Positions 25,944-34,083 of a stretch of DNA of 39,288 nt are shown one piece after another. Source of the DNA: Allosphingosinicella sp. (lineage in GTDB: Bacteria; Pseudomonadota; Alphaproteobacteria; Sphingomonadales; Sphingomonadaceae); contig JAUJOJ010000005.1 of the NCBI GenBank assembly GCA_030447665.1, forward strand, positions 92,751 to 132,038. Reading direction: 5' to 3'. The position numbers and the translations under genes are program-made. Below the pieces are notes generated by a model, which worked only from the letters and a program-made list of their open reading frames with translations, had not been told where the DNA came from and did not search any database. Numbering within the stretch: position 1 is the stretch's first letter; the number at the start of each line of letters is the position of its first letter.

Positions 25944-26269
25944 AGGGTCCAGACCTGTACTTTATGAGGCCATGATGGTGAGGAGGATGAGCCCGCAAGG
26001 AGCGCGCGCGAAGGCGTGGCGGGCACCACGGCGAGCGCGGTCGACGCTGCGGATCGCCGTCCTTGGCACCACCCCGAGGGGCAAGGGGACAGCAGGTTGC
26101 CATGTCCCCCGGACATGGCTGCGGACTGCCAGGGGCAGTCCGCACCTGCTGTTTGGCGCATGGCTGCGTTGCTCGATTGGCAGATAGTGCCGCTATCTGC
26201 CGCACTCGCGCCTTGCCCTGCGCCAAATCTCCCCTTGTCACGGCCTCATAAAGTACAGGTCTGGACCCT
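25944..26269 (+). repeat. 326-bp structured inverted-repeat element, copy 2
   Basis: Same length as copy 1 and, by eye, over 90 % identical to its reverse complement. The 32-bp ends match except one position (GGCCATGA against TCACGGCC). The core junction is longer here: ACAGCAGGT (26089-26097) pairs with ACCTGCTGT (26144-26152) around GCCATGTCC/GGACATGGC and GCGGACTGCC/GGCAGTCCGC. The hairpin GGCAGATAG/CTATCTGCC is at 26179-26201. It lies 5 bases after the S10 peptidase stop and 25 bases before the GTG start of the M28 peptidase, both plus strand. Orientation relative to the genes is the same as in copy 1. No clear target duplication flanks this copy. Confidence 0.85.
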
Positions 26270-26294
26270 CGGCTTGGGATCGAGACGAACCAGC

Positions 26295-28358
26295 GTGCGA
26301 AGGCTGCTGATCCTGGCTCTGGCGCTTGCATGCGGAGCGGGCGCGGCCGCCCAGGCCCCCTCCGGCGCTCCCCCCTTGCTTCAGCCCCACTATGCCCGGG
26401 CGATCGCGAACGAAATCTCGGGATCGGCCGCCAAGCGCACCATCCATGAACTGTCGCTTCATCACCGGATGCGCGGCTCCACGGGCTTCGGAAACGCGGC
26501 CGCGCTTATCCGGCGCGAGCTCGCCCGGCACGGGATCGACCAAGTCGATGTGATCTCGTTGCCGGCCAATGGGGCCGTCTTCTACGGAACCCAGCGTTCC
26601 CGCCCGGGCTGGAATGCGAGCTTCGCCGAGCTTTGGGAGCAGAAGCAGGAAGGCGGGCGCTGGACCGACGATGTACGGATCGCCTCCTGGGCGGACCAGC
26701 CGATCGTGCTGGCGCAGGACAGCGTCAGCGGCCGCGCGGAGGCGGAACTGGTGGACATCGGTGCCGGCACCTCGCCCGCCGATTACCAGGGCAAGGAGCT
26801 CAGCGGAAAGCTGGCTCTCACCTCGTCGCAGCCCGAGGCGGTCGCGGACATGGCCATCGGCCGGCATAAGGCGGCCGGGATCATCTCCTGGGCGCAGAAC
26901 CAGCGCCAGGCCTGGTGGGGTGAAGACCAGACTTTGATTCGGTGGGGGCATTTGAAGACGTTCGGCGAGCATCCCACCTTCGCCTTCATGGTCTCGCCGG
27001 CGCGCGCGCGCGCCTGGCAGGAACGGCTTGTCCGTGGTGAGGCGGTCCGCCTGCGGGCCGACGTGCAGGCAAAGCGGGAACCGAGCGCCTATCTCATCCC
27101 GACCGCGGCGATCGCCGGCCGCGACGGGAGCAAAGAGATCGTCTTCTCCTGTCACCTCGATCATCCCTCGCCGGGTGCGAACGACAATGCCAGCGGCTGT
27201 TCCGCCATCCTGGAGATCGCGCGAAGCCTGGACCGGCTGGTGAAAGACGGCACGCTTCCGCAACCGCAGCGGACCATCCGCTTCCTTTGGCCGTGCGAGA
27301 TCGAGTGCACGATCGCGCTGCTGAACGCCCGCCCGGAATATGCGCGGCGGACGCTTGCGACGATCCACCTCGACATGGTCGGCGGGAACACGGAGATCAC
27401 CAAGTCGATCCTCCGCGTCCATGGCACCCCGCCGAGCCTGCCAAGCTTCGTCAGCGGCGTGGGCTTCGCCTTCGGCCGCTATGTAAACGATCAGTCGCTC
27501 GCCTTTGCGAGCTCGGGCCAGGCCGCGATGCCGCTCGTCGACCCTGAGGGCGACAGGAGAGCGCTCCAGGCGGAGGTGGGTGGCTTCAACCAGGGCAGCG
27601 ACCATCAGGTCTGGACGGAAGGCAGCTGGCGGATCCCGGCCCTCTACATCGCCGACTGGCCCGACCGCTACATTCACACCCAGCGCGATCTGCCCGCCAA
27701 CATCGACGCCACCAAGCTGAAGCGGGCGATCTTCATCGGAGCGGCCTCGGCCTGGTATCTCGCCAATCTCGACGAATCCGGCGTGCCGAGCCTCTCTCGC
27801 ACGTTGCGCACCGAAGCGCTTGAGCGCGCGGCCGGGACGGCGCGGCGGGTCGATGCGCTTCGGCAGGCTGGTGCCGATGAGTCCGATCTCGCCAACATCT
27901 GGCGCCATCATTTCGATCACGAAGCGGCGGTGGCGGACTCGATCGGGCGTTTCACGGCAGTGCCCGCGCTTGTTCTTGGCGAGACGCGCCGGACGCAGCA
28001 GGCGCTGCGAAATATGCTCGGAATTCAGTCGGCACCCGGCCGGCCGGCGGGAGCCGATGCGATCGTCTATCGCCGCGTGGCCGCGCTCAAGGGGCCGATG
28101 GACGGGTTCGGCTATAGCTGGTTCGACGACAATCTCGCCAAAGCAGGCCTGGAGCGGCCGGCCCTCCTTGCCCGGACGGCGGCGGGCGAGGGGCCGGGGT
28201 TCGGCTACGAAGCGCTGAACCTGGTCGACGGGCGGCGAACAGTGCAGCAAATCCGCGACGATCTTGCCGCGAGCGTGGGACCGGTGCCGCCCGAGGAAGT
28301 CGCCGCCTACCTCGCGGCTCTCGCGCGGCTCGGCGTGATCGAACCCGGCCGCCGCTAG
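26295..28358 (+). CDS. Secreted M28-family zinc metallopeptidase with PA-like insert
   Basis: A 687-residue protein with a signal peptide (RRLLILALALACGAGAAAQ) starting at GTG 26295. The M28 core shows SCHLDHPSPGANDNASG with zinc ligands His near residue 287 and Asp near 299, then CEIECTIALL (catalytic/zinc Glu region) and IHLDMVGGN. A later zinc His may be GSDHQVW. Residues about 110-200 (LVDIGAGTSPADYQGKELSG, HKAAGIISW) look like a protease-associated insert. The C-terminal 150 residues contain a winged-helix-like segment LNLVDGRRTVQQIRDDLA, seen in some large M28 peptidases. The frame continues upstream into the 326-bp element but signal peptide position supports the GTG. A ribosome site is not obvious. 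Confidence 0.85.
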   Translation: MRRLLILALALACGAGAAAQAPSGAPPLLQPHYARAIANEISGSAAKRTIHELSLHHRMRGSTGFGNAAALIRRELARHGIDQVDVISLPANGAVFYGTQRSRPGWNASFAELWEQKQEGGRWTDDVRIASWADQPIVLAQDSVSGRAEAELVDIGAGTSPADYQGKELSGKLALTSSQPEAVADMAIGRHKAAGIISWAQNQRQAWWGEDQTLIRWGHLKTFGEHPTFAFMVSPARARAWQERLVRGEAVRLRADVQAKREPSAYLIPTAAIAGRDGSKEIVFSCHLDHPSPGANDNASGCSAILEIARSLDRLVKDGTLPQPQRTIRFLWPCEIECTIALLNARPEYARRTLATIHLDMVGGNTEITKSILRVHGTPPSLPSFVSGVGFAFGRYVNDQSLAFASSGQAAMPLVDPEGDRRALQAEVGGFNQGSDHQVWTEGSWRIPALYIADWPDRYIHTQRDLPANIDATKLKRAIFIGAASAWYLANLDESGVPSLSRTLRTEALERAAGTARRVDALRQAGADESDLANIWRHHFDHEAAVADSIGRFTAVPALVLGETRRTQQALRNMLGIQSAPGRPAGADAIVYRRVAALKGPMDGFGYSWFDDNLAKAGLERPALLARTAAGEGPGFGYEALNLVDGRRTVQQIRDDLAASVGPVPPEEVAAYLAALARLGVIEPGRR

Positions 28359-28385
28359 GACGTTCCCGGGCCGAGGAGAAGAAGC

Positions 28386-29228
28386 ATGGATTCACTGGTC
28401 ACGACGCAATGGCTGGCGGCGGAGCTTGGCGCGCCCGACCTTCGGGTGATCGACGCGACCATGTTCCTGCCCGGTACTGGGCGCGATGCGCGCGCGGAAT
28501 ATGAGGCGGAGCATATAGCGGGCGCGGTGTTCATGGACCTCGACGAGATCGTCGACACGGAAAATCCCGCGCCGCACATGTTCCCGCCCGAGCACAAGTT
28601 CGCCAGCCGCATGCAGTCGCTGGGGCTCGGCGACGGGCAGCGTTTCGTCGTCTACGACAACTCGCCCCTGCACAGCTCCGCGCGCGCCTGGTGGATGTTG
28701 AAGAGCTTCGGCGCCCATTATGTAGCGATCCTCGACGGCGGCCTCGTCAAATGGAAGGCCGAGGGGCGGGCGCTGGAGAGCGGCAAGCCGCAGGCGAGGC
28801 ATGCTCATTTCACGGCCGCTCTCGACGGCGATGCGATCGCCGACAAGGCGTTCGTCAGCGGCATCCTCGGTTCCGGGGAGCATCAGATCGTCGATGCCCG
28901 AAGCGCCGCGCGCTTTGCCGGGGAGGAGCAGGAGCCGCGGCCGGGCCTTGCCTCCGGGCATATTCCCGGCTCCAGGAACCTTCCGCAAACGAGCTTCTTC
29001 AACGCCGACAACAGCTGGAAGCGGGAGGATGCGCTCCGCGCCGCGTTCGACGGAGCGGGCGTCGATCTTTCGAAGCCGATGGTCGCCACCTGCGGATCGG
29101 GCGTCACCGCGGCGGTTATCCTGTTCGGCGCCCACCTCCTGGGCAAGACGGATATCAAGCTCTACGACGGCAGCTGGTCCGAATGGGGCGCGGACCCGGC
29201 GCTTCCGAAAGCGAGGGGGCAAGCGTGA
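28386..29228 (+). CDS. sseA: 3-mercaptopyruvate sulfurtransferase
   Basis: A 280-residue two-domain rhodanese. The first, inactive domain has VIDATMFLPGTGRDARAEYE and AGAVFMDLDEI; the second has IVDARSAARFAG, ASGHIPGSRNLP and the active loop CGSGVTA with catalytic Cys236. The CGSGVT loop is characteristic of 3-mercaptopyruvate sulfurtransferase rather than thiosulfate sulfurtransferase. It moves sulfur from mercaptopyruvate to thiol acceptors in the cytoplasm. A strong ribosome site (GAGGAGAAG) precedes ATG 28386. The stop overlaps the GTG start of the next gene by 4 bases. Confidence 0.92.
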   Translation: MDSLVTTQWLAAELGAPDLRVIDATMFLPGTGRDARAEYEAEHIAGAVFMDLDEIVDTENPAPHMFPPEHKFASRMQSLGLGDGQRFVVYDNSPLHSSARAWWMLKSFGAHYVAILDGGLVKWKAEGRALESGKPQARHAHFTAALDGDAIADKAFVSGILGSGEHQIVDARSAARFAGEEQEPRPGLASGHIPGSRNLPQTSFFNADNSWKREDALRAAFDGAGVDLSKPMVATCGSGVTAAVILFGAHLLGKTDIKLYDGSWSEWGADPALPKARGQA

Positions 29229-30409
29229 GCGGCGATGGCGACCGGCCGGGCACTCGCATCGTCGCCGGCGGGCGGCGCAGCGAGTGGACCCGAGGAATAG
29301 TCAACCCGCCCGTATGGCGCGCCTCGACCATCCTGTTCGACAGCGTCGCCGAAATGCGCGCCGCCTATCCGCCCGAGGACGGCCGCCTTTATTACGGCCG
29401 CAACGGGACGCCGAGCCAGTGGTCGCTCGCCGAGGCGCTGACCGACCTCGAACCGGGGGCAAAGGGAACGCGCCTGTTTCCGTCGGGCGTCGCGGCGATC
29501 TCGGCGGCGCTGATGAATGTGCTCCGGCCTGGCGATGAGCTGCTGATGGTCGACAGCGTCTATGCGCCGACACGGAAATTCTGCGACGGCCTGCTCAAGC
29601 AATATGGCGTAACCACCCGCTACTACGATCCTCTGGTGGGGGAGGGCATCGCCGATCTCCTCACCGACGCCACTCGGGCGATCTTCCTCGAAAGCCCCGG
29701 CTCGCTCACCTTCGAGGTGCAGGACGTGCCCGGCATCTGCGGGATCGCGCGGGAGCGCGGGGTCGTCACCCTGCTCGACAATACATGGGCGACGCCGCTC
29801 CTCTTCCCGGCGATCGCGGCAGGGGTGGATTTCTCCATCCTCTCCTGCACCAAATATGTGGTCGGCCATTCGGACGTGATGATGGGCTCGGTCACGACCA
29901 CCGAAGAGCATTGGCCTTATCTCTGCGAGACCAGCCGCGCGCTCGGCCAGCATGTGAGCCCTGACGACGCTTTTTTAGCGCTGCGTGGCCTTCGCACGCT
30001 CGGCGTCCGCTTGAAGCGGCACGAGGAGAACGGCCTTGAAGTCGCCCGCTGGCTTTTGGAGCAGCCGCAGGTGGGACGAGTGATCCATCCGGCTTTCCCG
30101 GACTGCCCCGGCCACGAAAGCTGGACGCGAGACTTCAAAGGCGCTTCCGGCCTGTTCTCATTCGTCCTGAAAGGCGGCGGCGAGGCGGCGCGGGCCCGGC
30201 TGATCGAAAGCCTCAGGCATTTCGGCCTCGGCTATAGCTGGGGCGGCTATGAGAGCCTCGTCCTGCCGATTGATCCTCAGCGCGTCCGGAGCGTTAGCAA
30301 GCCGGAGGAGGAAGGACCGATGGTGCGGCTCCATATCGGGCTCGAAGACCCACAGGACCTGGTCGAAGATCTTGCTGCTGGATTGGCTGCCTACGGGGCC
30401 GCTGCGTGA
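29225..30409 (+). CDS. metC: Cystathionine beta-lyase-like PLP enzyme
   Basis: A 394-residue Cys/Met-metabolism PLP enzyme. It has NPPVWRASTILFDSV, LYYGRNGTPSQWSLAEAL, the cofactor-binding FPSGVAAISAALMN, LDNTWATPLLF and the Schiff-base lysine in SCTKYVVGHSDVM (Lys210). Length and the NTWATPLLF motif fit the MetC-type beta-lyases, which split cystathionine to homocysteine, pyruvate and ammonia; cysteine desulfhydration is a possible side role. The start is GTG 29225, overlapping the sulfurtransferase stop (GTGA), and its own stop overlaps the mscS start in the same way. The gene pairing suggests a shared role in sulfur amino-acid turnover. Confidence 0.9.
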   Translation: MSGDGDRPGTRIVAGGRRSEWTRGIVNPPVWRASTILFDSVAEMRAAYPPEDGRLYYGRNGTPSQWSLAEALTDLEPGAKGTRLFPSGVAAISAALMNVLRPGDELLMVDSVYAPTRKFCDGLLKQYGVTTRYYDPLVGEGIADLLTDATRAIFLESPGSLTFEVQDVPGICGIARERGVVTLLDNTWATPLLFPAIAAGVDFSILSCTKYVVGHSDVMMGSVTTTEEHWPYLCETSRALGQHVSPDDAFLALRGLRTLGVRLKRHEENGLEVARWLLEQPQVGRVIHPAFPDCPGHESWTRDFKGASGLFSFVLKGGGEAARARLIESLRHFGLGYSWGGYESLVLPIDPQRVRSVSKPEEEGPMVRLHIGLEDPQDLVEDLAAGLAAYGAAA

Positions 30410-31695
30410 CCGACTTGGCCGCGTGGGCGGGAATGCTGGACTATCACGATCTGGTTGCCGCCGGGGTAAGCGTGGCGATCGTGCTGCTCGGCTGGGGCGC
30501 GGCGATCCTCACCGCGCGCAAGGCGGGTCCGCGCATGGCGGAATTCTGGGAGCAGCGCGCCGGCGCGAGAAGCGAGGGGATCGCCGCTCGGATGTGCGAG
30601 CTGGTCCGCTACCTCATCGCCTCCCTCATCCTCGCCATCGCGTTCAATGCGGACGATTGGCCTCCGCTCGCCTCCTTCATCCTCGGCCTGGCGCTGGCGG
30701 CATCGACGGCGCTGCTGATCATCGGCCTGGTGCGCGGACTTCACATGCCGCGCTGGGTGGCTTTGCTGCTGGCGGGCTTCGCGTTCGTGGCGATTTTCGC
30801 CAGGTCGATCGGCGGATTGAAGCCGATCACCGACGTGCTGAACCGCGTCGGCTTCACCCTAGGCACCACCCGTGTCTCGCTGCTTTCGGTAATCGACATC
30901 GGAGTCACCCTGCTGGTGCTGCTGGCGGTCGTGCGGCTGGTGAGCCGGGTCGCCAACCAGTCGATCAAGCGCACCAAGAGCCTCGATCCGACGCAGCAGC
31001 TGCTCACCCAGAAGCTGGTCGGCGTCGCGCTCCTCGTGGCCGCCTTCTTCATCGGCATCGACATCGTCGGCATCGATCTCACGGCGCTTGCAGTCTTCTC
31101 CGGGGCCTTCGGCCTTGCCGTCGGCTTCGGGCTTCAGAAGACCTTCGGCAACCTCATCGCCGGCATCATCCTGCTCATGGACCGCTCGATCAAGCCGGGC
31201 GACGTGATCGTGGTTGGCGAGAGCTTCGGCCACGTCAGCAAGATCGGGGTCCGGGCGGTCTCGATCGTCACCCGCGACGGCAAGGAGCATCTGATTCCGA
31301 ACGAGAACCTGATGACGCAGGAGGTCGAGAACTGGTCCTATTCGAGCCCGAACGTGCGCGTGCACATCCCCGTCGGGGTGGCTTATGACAGCGACCTGGC
31401 GCTGGCCCAGAAGCTGATGGTGCAAGCGGCAATGGAGCCGGAGCGGGTTCTGAAAGCACCCAAGCCGACTGTGTGGCTGCGCGCGTTCGGGGAAAGCTCG
31501 GTGGACCACGAGATACTGGTCTGGATCGCCGATCCCGAAGCGGGTGTGGGCAACGTCCAGTCCCAGATCCTCAACCGGCTCTGGATCCTGTTCAAGGAGA
31601 ACAGGATCGAGATCCCGTTCGCGCAGCGGGACATCAGGGTGAAGGAGTGGCCCCAGAGCCTTCCCGAACCACCGCCGGCTGCAGCAGCAAAGTGA
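30406..31695 (+). CDS. Mechanosensitive channel of the MscS family
   Basis: A 429-residue membrane protein with about five or six helices, more than the three of E. coli MscS. The pore-lining and cap region is VFSGAFGLAVGFGLQKTFGN followed by LIAGIILLMDRSIKPGDVIV, then the cytoplasmic beta domain (GVRAVSIVTRDGKEHLIPNE, YSSPNVRVHIPVGVAYDSD). It would open on hypo-osmotic stress to release solutes. The GTG at 30406 overlaps the preceding stop (GTGA); ATG 30433 is a possible alternative. Its 3' end overlaps the convergent hypothetical gene by 62 bases. Confidence 0.88.
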   Translation: MTDLAAWAGMLDYHDLVAAGVSVAIVLLGWGAAILTARKAGPRMAEFWEQRAGARSEGIAARMCELVRYLIASLILAIAFNADDWPPLASFILGLALAASTALLIIGLVRGLHMPRWVALLLAGFAFVAIFARSIGGLKPITDVLNRVGFTLGTTRVSLLSVIDIGVTLLVLLAVVRLVSRVANQSIKRTKSLDPTQQLLTQKLVGVALLVAAFFIGIDIVGIDLTALAVFSGAFGLAVGFGLQKTFGNLIAGIILLMDRSIKPGDVIVVGESFGHVSKIGVRAVSIVTRDGKEHLIPNENLMTQEVENWSYSSPNVRVHIPVGVAYDSDLALAQKLMVQAAMEPERVLKAPKPTVWLRAFGESSVDHEILVWIADPEAGVGNVQSQILNRLWILFKENRIEIPFAQRDIRVKEWPQSLPEPPPAAAAK

Positions 31696-32029
31696 GCGCG
31701 CCGAGGCCCTTTTCCAGCTCATCCGCCAGCTGGCGGGCCGCGGCGGGCGAGCGGCTTTCGCCGGCGGCGAGCAGCGCTTCGACCCCGGCGGCCGACCAGG
31801 CGGCGATCTCGATGGCGACAATGCCGAAGCGGCGCTGCACGATCGGCTCCGCTTCGAGATAGGCGCTGGTGATGCGGACGGCTTCATCGAGCGCGGCCTC
31901 GGCGATGGCCGGTGCCGCTTGACGTCCCGAAAGCTCCTCGACGAGGCGGAGCACGTGCCGCAGCTGCGCGACCTGGGGGCCGGCATCGATCGGCAGGTTT
32001 GTGCCATAGCTGTGGGACTGGTGCCTCAT
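31634..32029 (-). CDS. Hypothetical helical protein, 131 residues
   Basis: A mostly helical, soluble protein rich in Ala, Leu and Glu (LRHVLRLVEELSG, LDEAVRITSAYLEAEPIVQR, AAARQLADELEKGLGALTLL). No signal peptide or membrane segment and no family I can name. Length, helix pattern and codon use look like a real gene. The C-terminal 20 residues lie antisense to the end of mscS, so the end or even the gene may be misjudged. The next plus-strand gene begins 231 bases beyond its start. Confidence 0.6.
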   Translation of the reverse strand: MRHQSHSYGTNLPIDAGPQVAQLRHVLRLVEELSGRQAAPAIAEAALDEAVRITSAYLEAEPIVQRRFGIVAIEIAAWSAAGVEALLAAGESRSPAAARQLADELEKGLGALTLLLQPAVVREGSGATPSP

Positions 32030-32099
32030 CGCGCCCTTTCTTTAGCCATCGCGCGCCTAAAGAAGCGCTAACGGCATTGCAGCCACGGGCCGGCTGAGA

Positions 32100-32217
32100 G
32101 CACTTCCCGAAAAAGTGGGAACCGGTTTTTCGGCCGGGAATGATCTCCAGATGCGATGGATCCGGATCCGGCCTTTTCTGATCCGACAAGGCGATTCCGC
32201 CTTGGCGGGAAAGGCTC
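32100..32217 (+). repeat. Composite palindromic repeat, copy 2 (inverted relative to 13592-13709)
   Basis: The first part runs GCACTTCCCGAAAAAGTGGG, AACCGGTTTTTCGGCCGGGA; the second contains GATCCGACAAGGCGATTCCG and CCTTGGCGGGAAAGGCTCC. Both parts occur in the same order and spacing, in reverse complement, at 13592-13709, so this is one unit of about 118 bp rather than two chance repeats. It lies upstream of the TorF porin gene and may contribute to its leader. Confidence 0.65.
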
Positions 32218-32259
32218 CTAACGGGCAGGGGCGGCGCTGCTTTTCAAAGGATGTTTGCA

Positions 32260-32973
32260 ATGCGATTTGCGCCTGTCTTGGCCGCTCTCACGCTCGCCGG
32301 CCTTTCCGTGCCCGCTGCCGCCCAGGAGGACACCGACACCGAGATCCCCGCCGCCGGCGGCCTCAATGTCAGCGGAGAGATCAACCTGCTTTCCGATTTC
32401 CGCTTCCGCGGCATTTCGCGGTCGGACGAGGATCCGGCCCTGCAAGGCGCGCTGACCGTCTCCGCACCGGGCGGATTCTACGCCGGCGCGCGCGGGACGA
32501 CCTTGAAGGATGTCGGCGACTTCGGCGACGTGCAGCTGGATCTCTATGCGGGCTACAATGCGGATCTCGGCCTCGGCACCTCGGCCGACTTTGGGCTCAT
32601 GTATTTCGTCTTCCCGGACGGCAGTGGGAAGACGGACTATTTCGAGCCCTATGCGTCCGTCTCGCACCAGCTTGGGCCCGTGCTCGGCACTGCCGGCGCG
32701 AAATATGCGCCCGAGCAGGATGCGATCGGGGGCGAGGACCTGCTCTATCTGTTCGGCGAGGTCGAAGCCGCCATTCCGCTGACGCCGCTGACGCTCACCG
32801 CTCAGGCCGGGCACCAGGATGCCGGGGCAATCGGCGACTATTGGACCTGGTCGCTCGGCGCGCGGGCGGCGCTGGGCCCGTTCAATGCGGGCATCCGCTA
32901 TGTCGACACGGACCTGCCCGCGCTCCCCAATGCGGATGCGGGCCTGGTGCTGAGCCTGGGGTTGCGGTTCTAA
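32260..32973 (+). CDS. TorF-family putative porin
   Basis: A 237-residue outer-membrane barrel with a clear signal peptide (MRFAPVLAALTLAGLSVPAA, then AQ). After a short acidic linker it has the TorF start GEINLLSDFRFRGISRSDED, then repeated beta strands (GGFYAGARGTTL, DLYAGYNADLG, YFEPYASVSHQLGPVLGTAG) and a terminal Phe (GLRF). The family is found as predicted porins in proteobacteria; substrates are not established. I prefer ATG 32260 because AAGGA lies 8 bases upstream; ATG 32251 is too near that site. Confidence 0.85.
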   Translation: MRFAPVLAALTLAGLSVPAAAQEDTDTEIPAAGGLNVSGEINLLSDFRFRGISRSDEDPALQGALTVSAPGGFYAGARGTTLKDVGDFGDVQLDLYAGYNADLGLGTSADFGLMYFVFPDGSGKTDYFEPYASVSHQLGPVLGTAGAKYAPEQDAIGGEDLLYLFGEVEAAIPLTPLTLTAQAGHQDAGAIGDYWTWSLGARAALGPFNAGIRYVDTDLPALPNADAGLVLSLGLRF

Positions 32974-33097
32974 CCCTCTCCCTGCAGGGGAGAGGGAGGG
33001 CCCATTGCATCCGCAATGGGAGGGTGCGGGCGCCTTCGCCGACCTTCACATGCTTCCCACCGCTTCGCGGCGCCTTCCTCTCAAATGGGAGAGGAGG
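32974..33097. repeat. Palindromic intergenic repeat acting as convergent terminator
   Basis: The whole gap between the convergent TorF and BamF-like genes is hairpin-rich. CCCTCTCC with GGGAGAGGG forms a stem at 32974-32996, CCCATTGC/GCAATGGG one at 33001-33020, and CCTCTC/GGGAGAGG a last one near 33078-33097. Ends of CCCTCTCCC/GGGAGAGGG type and the length of about 124 bp match the 122-bp insert inside ileS (35523-35644). Transcription from both sides probably ends here. Confidence 0.6.
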
Positions 33098-33098
33098 A

Positions 33099-33512
33099 TT
33101 ATTGCGGAGTCGAGGTGCGCGCTTCCTGGCCGTCGCCTTCCGGCACGGCGAGAATGGTCTGGGTCGTGGCGCCCTTGTCGACCACAGTGGTTCCGGGATC
33201 GCCGACGACCGAGCGGGCGCCCGGGGCGGCGGAGCTGGCGTTGGACTGCTGGAGGATCTGCTGCTCGGCGGCGCTGCGCGGGGCCGGACCGCCGAACAGG
33301 GTCTGGATCGCCTGGGTGCGCGAATCGGTCGCCGGGGCAGCCTCGCCGGGCCGCGGCGGCGTCAGAGCGAAATCGGGCGGCACGACCAGGGGCGCGTTGC
33401 GTGCCACGGCAAACTCGTCCGGCGAGTTGCGGCCGCCCAGCCCTCCGGAGGCGCAGCCCGCCAGCAGCAGGGTCGAAGCCGACGCGGCCAGAGCCAATTT
33501 CACGATACGCAT
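33099..33512 (-). CDS. DUF3035 lipoprotein, BamF-like
   Basis: A 137-residue lipoprotein with signal MRIVKLALAASASTLLLAGC (lipobox LLAGC), then a Gly/Ser-rich linker and DEFAVARNAPLVVPPDFALTPPRPG. The last motif identifies DUF3035, which in Caulobacter is the BamF component associated with outer-membrane beta-barrel assembly. Position directly after lspA, as in other sphingomonads, fits. The start at 33512 has AAGGA at proper spacing; ATG 33518, overlapping the expected lspA stop, is an alternative. The remainder is low-complexity Ala/Gln/Thr. Confidence 0.82.
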   Translation of the reverse strand: MRIVKLALAASASTLLLAGCASGGLGGRNSPDEFAVARNAPLVVPPDFALTPPRPGEAAPATDSRTQAIQTLFGGPAPRSAAEQQILQQSNASSAAPGARSVVGDPGTTVVDKGATTQTILAVPEGDGQEARTSTPQ

Positions 33513-33514
33513 GT

Positions 33515-34083
33515 TCATACTTCCTTCCGAGGGGCTTCCGGTCGCGCGTCAGCAGCGCCCGGAACAGCAGCAGCAGCACGCCGATGGTAATGGCAGCGTC
33601 GCCGACATTGAAGATCAAAAATGGTCGCCACTCGCCGAAGTGCAAGTCGGCGAAATCGACGACATAGCCGAAGCGGATGCGATCGAGGATATTGCCGAAC
33701 GCTCCGCCGAGCACGAAGCCCAGCGCAATGGCGTCGTCGCGGCGCTTCTCGCGCCACAGCCAGATCACCACCCCGATCGCGATCGCGGCGGTGAGCGCGA
33801 CCAGCAGCCAGCGCCCCACTTCGCTGTCGGCGGTGAGGAAGCCCATCGACACGCCCCTATTCTCGACCCAGCGAAGGTCGAAGACGTTGAGGAGCCGGAT
33901 CTCGCCGCGGGTCTGGAGCTCGAGCGGATAGGTGACGATCCACTTGGTGAGCTGATCGAGGAAGAAGATGATCGCGGCGAGGCCGAAGCCGAGCGCACGG
34001 TGGTTCGTCCCGTCACTTGCACGAACGCGGGACTTCGTTTTGCCCGGTGAGCCGGACTGACGGGCAGAGGCTTCAACGTCCAT
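33515..34083 (-). CDS. lspA: Lipoprotein signal peptidase II (probable frameshift near the 3' end)
   Basis: About 189 residues with four membrane segments. The family motifs are FFLDQLTKWIV, LRWVENRGVSMGF, and the catalytic aspartates in VVDFADLHF and FNVGDAAITIGV. It cleaves prolipoproteins in the inner membrane. In the frame read from the start the gene stays open through the whole downstream lipoprotein gene, which is not plausible; switching frame within the last 15-20 residues (near 33535-33560) gives an end APRKEV at a TGA at 33515, overlapping the next start. The ATG at 34083 overlaps the ileS stop by 11 bases, which supports coupling. Confidence 0.87.

Noticed and set aside
26016..26294. 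N-terminal extension of the M28 peptidase into the 326-bp element
   Set aside because: The extension translates element sequence and would bury the signal peptide; the GTG at 26295 starts a normal signal peptide.
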